Assembly: GCF_018448905.1 (NCBI RefSeq)
Contig: NZ_RCWA01000011.1
Span: forward strand, 1-64,000
Origin: Photorhabdus heterorhabditis
GTDB lineage: Bacteria; Pseudomonadota; Gammaproteobacteria; Enterobacterales; Enterobacteriaceae
Length of the DNA stretch: 64,000 bases
Direction of reading: 5' to 3'
Under the pieces are notes generated by a model. The model was not told where the DNA came from and ran no database searches. It saw only the letters and a list, made by a program, of their open reading frames with translations. Of this stretch, positions 57,844 through 64,000 are shown one piece after another. A program made the translations under genes and the position numbers. The number at the start of each line of letters is the position of its first letter. The stretch's first letter is position 1.

Positions 57844-58620
57844 TTAATATTTTTGCATAATATGAATTGCATGCTTATCACGGTAGCGATCTACCCACAT
57901 TGCGGTGGCAGCGCATACTGCGATAGGCATAATCACTAAGTTGACAATAGGGATCATTGTTAACATACTCACTGTGGCGCCAAATTGCAGATTATCTATT
58001 TTATTTTGACGAAGGGCATGACGCATTGTTGGAAAACTGACTTTATGGTTATCGAATGGATAATCACAATATTGAATCGACAACATCCAGGCACTGAAAA
58101 TAAACCAGATAACAGGTGCGACAGTTTGTCCAATAACAGGAATGAAATAAAGAAGCAGCAATAGCAGAGCGCGTGGAATATAATAGAGCAGTTTTACTAA
58201 TTCCCGTTTTAGGATACGCGGAACATCTTTCACCAGTTCTATAACTCCGGTATCTGGTGCCGGGATTCCTGTTAAATCCGCTTCCAGTTTCTCCGCTAGC
58301 AAGCCATTAAATGGCGCAGCTATAAAATTTGCTATTGTGCTGAAGAAATAAGTAAAAATTAGCAGAATAGAAATCACTGCCAGCGGCCATAAAATATAAC
58401 TCAGCCATTGCATCCAATCTGGTACTTTGCTCAATATCCAGTCGCCCCAGCTTCCCAGTTTCTGGTAGAGCCACCAAAATGAACCACCAAGTAACAAAAT
58501 ATTTGCCAGCAAAGGCAATAGAACGAATCTTTTAATGCCCTGTCGAGTAATTAATCTGCAACCTTGCATCAAATATTGAAAGCCGCTCAAATTTTTGGGC
58601 GGTTTTGTCAAATTAAGCAT
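57844..58620 (-). CDS. cysZ: sulfate transporter CysZ
   Basis: 258 residues with long hydrophobic segments (near 30-52, 72-95, 140-175, 205-235) and the family blocks [17 protein letters not shown] and [14 protein letters not shown] high-affinity, proton-linked sulfate channel/importer. 109 bp upstream of cysK on the same strand. Confidence 0.95.
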   Translation of the reverse strand: MLNLTKPPKNLSGFQYLMQGCRLITRQGIKRFVLLPLLANILLLGGSFWWLYQKLGSWGDWILSKVPDWMQWLSYILWPLAVISILLIFTYFFSTIANFIAAPFNGLLAEKLEADLTGIPAPDTGVIELVKDVPRILKRELVKLLYYIPRALLLLLLYFIPVIGQTVAPVIWFIFSAWMLSIQYCDYPFDNHKVSFPTMRHALRQNKIDNLQFGATVSMLTMIPIVNLVIMPIAVCAATAMWVDRYRDKHAIHIMQKY

Positions 58621-58840
58621 ACTTCCTATTCTCTTCTATATGATTGAAACGCTATCATATAGGCAGGATTTTCGACTGACTAGCCTCGTTCTGTACAAAA
58701 AAAGAACAAAAAGTGCTTGTCAGGCATGTTTCTGAGAAGAAAAGTGTGTATAAGCTTGCACTTGTGTTATTTGACAAATAGAGTTAATACAGAAAATGTT
58801 CTGCCGTGGTGGCATATTAATTTAAACAACAGAGATAGCA

Positions 58841-59752
58841 ATGATGCAGGATTTGCGTCTGATATTAATCATTGTTGGTGCGATAGCAATCATAGCTTTG
58901 CTGTTACATGGGTTGTGGACCAGCCGTAAAGAGCGTTCTTCGCTTTTTCGTGATCGCCCAGTGAAACGTTATAAACGTGATCGTCAGAATAGTTTCGTCG
59001 ATGACAGTGAAGATGAAGTGTTCGACAATCAGCAAAAGTCTTACGCCCATAAGCAGGTGAAGCCCCATCAGGAGCATAAAGCTGAGTCGGTGATTGAGCG
59101 CCGTCAGTCAATTGATGTTGCAATTCCTGAAGAGAACAATGATCCGTTGCTTGCTGGTCGTCAGCCTGAGGCGACAGCCAGAAAAGCAGTACCAGAAGAG
59201 CAGGAACCGCAACTTGGATTATTTGAATCCGAAGAGCTGGAAGAGTTTGAGAAAAATGCACCTGTGGCGGAAGAAAAATCGCAGGAAGGGGCAAAAGAGA
59301 AAACTGTTGCAGAAGAGGAGCGAGCCAAAGCGAAAGAAATTGTTTTGGTTCTTCATGTGGCAGCACACCAGGGCCAGGTATTGAATGGTGAATTACTGCT
59401 GCAAGGCATTCTGCAATCTGGTTTCCAGTTTGGAGAAATGCAGATTTTTCACCGTCACCTAAATCCATCAGGTAGCGGCCCGGTGTTATTCAGTCTTGCT
59501 AATATGGTAAAGCCAGGTTCATTTAATCCTGAATCGATGGTTGATTTTACTACTCCAGGGGTTTCTATGTTTATGATGGTACCCTCTTATGGAGAATCGA
59601 ATCAGAATTTTAAGCTAATGTTGCAGGCCGCTCAGCGTATCGCTTCTGATGTTGGAGGAGTGGTGCTTGATGATGAACGCAAAATGTTAACACCGCAAAA
59701 AATCGAATTATATAAGGCTCGTATTCGCAGCACACTCGATGCTCAGGTATAA
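58841..59752 (+). CDS. zipA: cell division protein ZipA
   Basis: 303 residues. An N-terminal membrane anchor (about 5-26), a basic patch, a charged Glu/Lys/Gln-rich linker (about 45-165) and a C-terminal FtsZ-binding domain (about 168-303: [33 protein letters not shown]). It tethers FtsZ to the membrane. Divergent from cysZ, followed by ligA. Confidence 0.96.
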   Translation: MMQDLRLILIIVGAIAIIALLLHGLWTSRKERSSLFRDRPVKRYKRDRQNSFVDDSEDEVFDNQQKSYAHKQVKPHQEHKAESVIERRQSIDVAIPEENNDPLLAGRQPEATARKAVPEEQEPQLGLFESEELEEFEKNAPVAEEKSQEGAKEKTVAEEERAKAKEIVLVLHVAAHQGQVLNGELLLQGILQSGFQFGEMQIFHRHLNPSGSGPVLFSLANMVKPGSFNPESMVDFTTPGVSMFMMVPSYGESNQNFKLMLQAAQRIASDVGGVVLDDERKMLTPQKIELYKARIRSTLDAQV

Positions 59753-59770
59753 TCAACTTATCGAACATTC

Positions 59771-59797
59771 AAGCCTCCGCCAGTCGGGGGCTTTTTA
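59771..59797 (+). terminator. zipA terminator
   Basis: AAGCCTCCG and CGGGGGCTT form a 9-bp stem (one G-T pair) with a 5-base loop and a following T-run, 17 bp before ligA. Confidence 0.75.
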
Positions 59798-59810
59798 TCG
59801 CTGGCTATAA

Positions 59811-61832
<2,022 letters not shown>

Positions 61833-61847
61833 TTTTTTGTTTGCATG

Positions 61848-61878
61848 CGGATTATTGAGGGATTTTTTCAATAATCCG
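61848..61878 (+). terminator. hairpin after ligA
   Basis: CGGATTATTGA and TCAATAATCCG form an 11-bp perfect stem with a 9-base loop. No T-run follows. Confidence 0.55.
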
Positions 61879-62186
61879 TAATGTGCAATGAGGTATTTTT
61901 AAATCTGATTTATACGATTCAGCTAAAAATGTGATCAATCCTACTAAATATAGATTTAGGACAAAAATTATTTCAACATAGTGTGATATTTATCCCATTT
62001 TGTTAACTATGATTACATAGAATGTATTTATATACCCAATAGATTTCAAGATGGATCGCGACGGCCAGGGAGCGAATCCCCGGGAGCATAGATAACTCTG
62101 TGACCGGGGTGAGTGAGTGCAGCCAACAAAGAGGCAACTTGAAAGATAACAGGTATAAACTAGTTTTCTCATGTTTGGAGTATGAT
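61879..62186. promoter_or_regulatory. nupC upstream region with an ERIC
   Basis: About 310 bp, AT-rich, containing the ERIC at 62033-62155. Any promoter left of the ERIC would place the element in the nupC leader RNA. No clear CRP or CytR site was seen. Confidence 0.45.
62033..62155 (+). repeat. ERIC element in the nupC leader
   Basis: A 123-bp intact copy (TACCCAATAG to AACAGGTA) flanked by TA, ending 31 bp before the nupC ATG. It is the best uninterrupted reference for the nested pair near iscU. Confidence 0.85.
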
Positions 62187-63371
62187 ATGTCTCAGATCCT
62201 GCATTTCCTTTTAGCTCTGGTTGTTATTGGTGGCCTTGCTATTCTGGCGAGTAGTAACCGTAAAGGGATTCGTCCTCGCTATATTATTCAGCTGCTTGTT
62301 ATTGAGCTTGCTCTGGCGTGGTTTTTCCTGAATTCTGGTGTTGGTCAGGAATTTGTCATGGGATTTGCTGGCTTGTTTGAGCAATTGCTGAAATTTGCGG
62401 GTGAAGGAACTGAATTTATTTTTGGCGGCATGATGGATGCAAAACTGGCATTTTTCTTTCTGAATGTATTGTGTCCGATTATCTTTATCTCCGCCCTGAT
62501 TGGGATTTTACAGCATATCAATGTATTACCAATCGTCATCCGGGTTATTGGTACTCTGTTGTCTAAAGTTAACGGCATGGGTAAGTTGGAATCATTCAAT
62601 GCGGTTAGTTCTTTGGTACTTGGTCAATCTGAAAATTTTATTGCCTATAAAGATGTGCTGGGCAAAATGTCTGAGCGCCGAATGTACACAATGGCCGCGA
62701 CTGCGATGTCAACGGTTTCTATGTCGATAGTTGGTGCTTACATGACAATTCTGGAGCCTAAATATGTTGTGGCGGCACTGGTGCTTAATATGTTCAGTAC
62801 TTTTATCATTCTGTCACTAATTAACCCGTATGATGTTGACAGTGAAGAAGATATTCAAATGAGTAATCTTCATGAAGGCCAAAGTTTCTTCGAAATGCTA
62901 GGTGAATATATTTTGGCTGGTTTTAAAGTGGCACTGATTGTTGCTGCGATGTTGATTGGTTTCATTGCTCTGATTGCCGCTATTAACGCGCTGTTTAGCA
63001 TGATTTTTGATAAGGACTTCCAGGAAACATTGGGTTATGTGTTTTATCCATTCGCTTGGGTGATTGGTATCCCTGCGGATGAAGCGTTGAAGGTTGGCAG
63101 TATCATGGCAACCAAACTGGTTTCTAACGAATTTGTTGCGATGCATAGCTTGCAGTCAGTTGCTACAGAACTTTCTCCGCGTTCACTGGGCATTTTATCG
63201 GTATTTTTGGTTTCTTTTGCTAACTTCTCGTCAATTGGGATTGTTGCAGGTGCGATTAAGGGCTTGGATGAAAAACAGGGTAACGTAGTTTCTCGCTTTG
63301 GTCTGAAATTACTGTTTGGTTCAACTCTTGTTAGTTTTCTATCCGCAGCTATTGCAGGTTTGGTGCTGTAA
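62187..63371 (+). CDS. nupC: nucleoside permease NupC (CNT family)
   Basis: 394 residues from ATG 62187 ([13 protein letters not shown]) after a GGAG site; upstream in-frame codons run through the ERIC and are rejected. Membrane segments with the CNT motifs [11 protein letters not shown] and VSNEFVAM. Proton-coupled uptake of nucleosides at the inner membrane. Matches E. coli NupC (400 residues) throughout, with a slightly shorter internal loop near 270-285. Confidence 0.96.
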   Translation: MSQILHFLLALVVIGGLAILASSNRKGIRPRYIIQLLVIELALAWFFLNSGVGQEFVMGFAGLFEQLLKFAGEGTEFIFGGMMDAKLAFFFLNVLCPIIFISALIGILQHINVLPIVIRVIGTLLSKVNGMGKLESFNAVSSLVLGQSENFIAYKDVLGKMSERRMYTMAATAMSTVSMSIVGAYMTILEPKYVVAALVLNMFSTFIILSLINPYDVDSEEDIQMSNLHEGQSFFEMLGEYILAGFKVALIVAAMLIGFIALIAAINALFSMIFDKDFQETLGYVFYPFAWVIGIPADEALKVGSIMATKLVSNEFVAMHSLQSVATELSPRSLGILSVFLVSFANFSSIGIVAGAIKGLDEKQGNVVSRFGLKLLFGSTLVSFLSAAIAGLVL

Positions 63372-63396
63372 AAATATAAAGTTTGATCGTGGGATA

Positions 63397-63421
63397 TTGC
63401 GTCATGGATGATGCAACTTTT
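63397..63421 (+). terminator. possible nupC terminator
   Basis: TTGCGTCAT and ATGATGCAA pair with one G-T; CTTTT follows. Weak. Confidence 0.4.
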
Positions 63422-63497
63422 CTGTATTTCCTTTCGCATATTTCTTCTTTACTCCGTAAACTGATACTACCTTTTTTAATTGATATATATGCAAGTT

Positions 63498-63722
63498 ATG
63501 GAAAAAGAAAACCTGATAGAGATTGCTAATACCGTTATGCCATTTGGTAAATATAAAGGTCGGGTACTCATTGATTTACCAGAAGAATACTTATTGTGGT
63601 TCTCCCGTAAGGGTGAATTTCCACAAGGCAAATTAGGTGTACTGATGGAGATGACTTTGGCAATAAAAATGGAAGGGTTAGATTCGCTGGTAAAACCGTT
63701 GAAGAATAACCAGCCAAAGTAA
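63498..63722 (+). CDS. ypeB: YpeB, DUF3820 protein
   Basis: 74 residues from ATG 63498 (MEKENLIEIANTVMPFGKYKG), the start conserved in E. coli YpeB; an in-frame ATG at 63489 is also possible. The PFGKYKG-LIDLP-EYLLWF signature marks the DUF3820 (quorum-sensing-regulated virulence factor-like) family. Function unknown. Confidence 0.9.
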   Translation: MEKENLIEIANTVMPFGKYKGRVLIDLPEEYLLWFSRKGEFPQGKLGVLMEMTLAIKMEGLDSLVKPLKNNQPK

Positions 63723-63762
63723 GGGTTTATTAATATGAAGGTGATAAACAGTGATAAGCAAA

Positions 63763-63791
63763 AGGCCCTGAAAGCATAGCTTTCAGGGCCT
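63763..63791 (-). terminator. terminator of the tRNA-Ala transcript
   Basis: AGGCCCTGAAAGC and GCTTTCAGGGCCT form a 13-bp perfect stem with a 3-base loop; on the minus strand TTTTGCTTATC continues. Directly downstream of the tRNA genes. Confidence 0.85.
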
Positions 63792-63799
63792 GATAATTT

Positions 63800-63875
<76 letters not shown>

Positions 63876-63931
63876 ACGCTTGTAACTTTTCCTAATTTTA
63901 GTACCAAATACTTTACTTTGGTGAAAGTATT

Positions 63932-64000
<69 letters not shown>

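Overview
The window looks like a chromosomal backbone segment of an enterobacterium, most probably Photorhabdus (Morganellaceae). The gene order hmp-glyA ... suhB-trmJ-isc-pepB-sseB ... yfhM-pbpC-ndk-rlmN-rodZ-ispG-hisS-yfgM-bamB-der ... hemF-ypeA ... cysPTWA-cysM-crr-ptsIH-cysK-cysZ-zipA-ligA ... ypeB-tRNA-Ala follows Escherichia coli and Yersinia. The AT-rich spacers, the many ERIC repeats, the treRBC operon beside glyA and a protealysin-like protease with its inhibitor point to Photorhabdus. Species assignment is inference from gene content.

Layout. 1-1.4 kb: tail of a polymorphic toxin (Tox-REase-5 nuclease), its probable Imm52 immunity protein and a 41-residue PAAR remnant, i.e. the edge of a type VI secretion cargo locus. 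1.6-4.5 kb: divergent hmp and glyA, with an NsrR-like and a PurR-like operator between them. 4.5-10 kb: an HcaT-like transporter and treR-treB-treC. 10-14.4 kb: an accessory scar with one intact MFS transporter and fragments of ISAs1, Tn3, IS3 and IS4 transposases plus a headless oxidoreductase. 14.5-23.5 kb: suhB, trmJ, the whole isc iron-sulfur operon (iscRSUA-hscBA-fdx-iscX) and pepB; a nested pair of ERIC elements splits iscU from iscA. 23.5-26.4 kb: an sseB reduced to its C-terminal domain, no sseA, and a metallo-beta-lactamase-fold gene with a perfect FNR box, between two ERICs and an octamer tandem repeat. 26.4-43.5 kb: alpha-2-macroglobulin and PbpC, ndk, rlmN, a shortened pilW, rodZ, ispG, hisS, yfgM, bamB and der. 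43.5-48 kb: emfourin-like inhibitor, PrtS-like M4 protease, hemF, ypeA, a ygiW-like OB-fold protein and yfeY. 48.3-58.6 kb: sulfate/thiosulfate uptake and cysteine synthesis interleaved with the general PTS genes. 58.8-64 kb: zipA, ligA, nupC, ypeB and two tandem tRNA-Ala(GGC) genes, the last cut by the window edge.

Functional links. CysPTWA and CysZ import sulfur, CysK and CysM make cysteine, and IscS takes sulfur from cysteine for clusters needed by IscR, Fdx, IspG and RlmN. TreB has no IIA domain, so trehalose uptake should depend on IIAGlc (crr) and on PtsH and PtsI, all in this window. PrtS and its inhibitor, the toxin/immunity pair and alpha-2-macroglobulin/PbpC are the host- or competitor-facing parts. 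At least seven ERIC copies or fragments and many intrinsic terminators structure the spacers.
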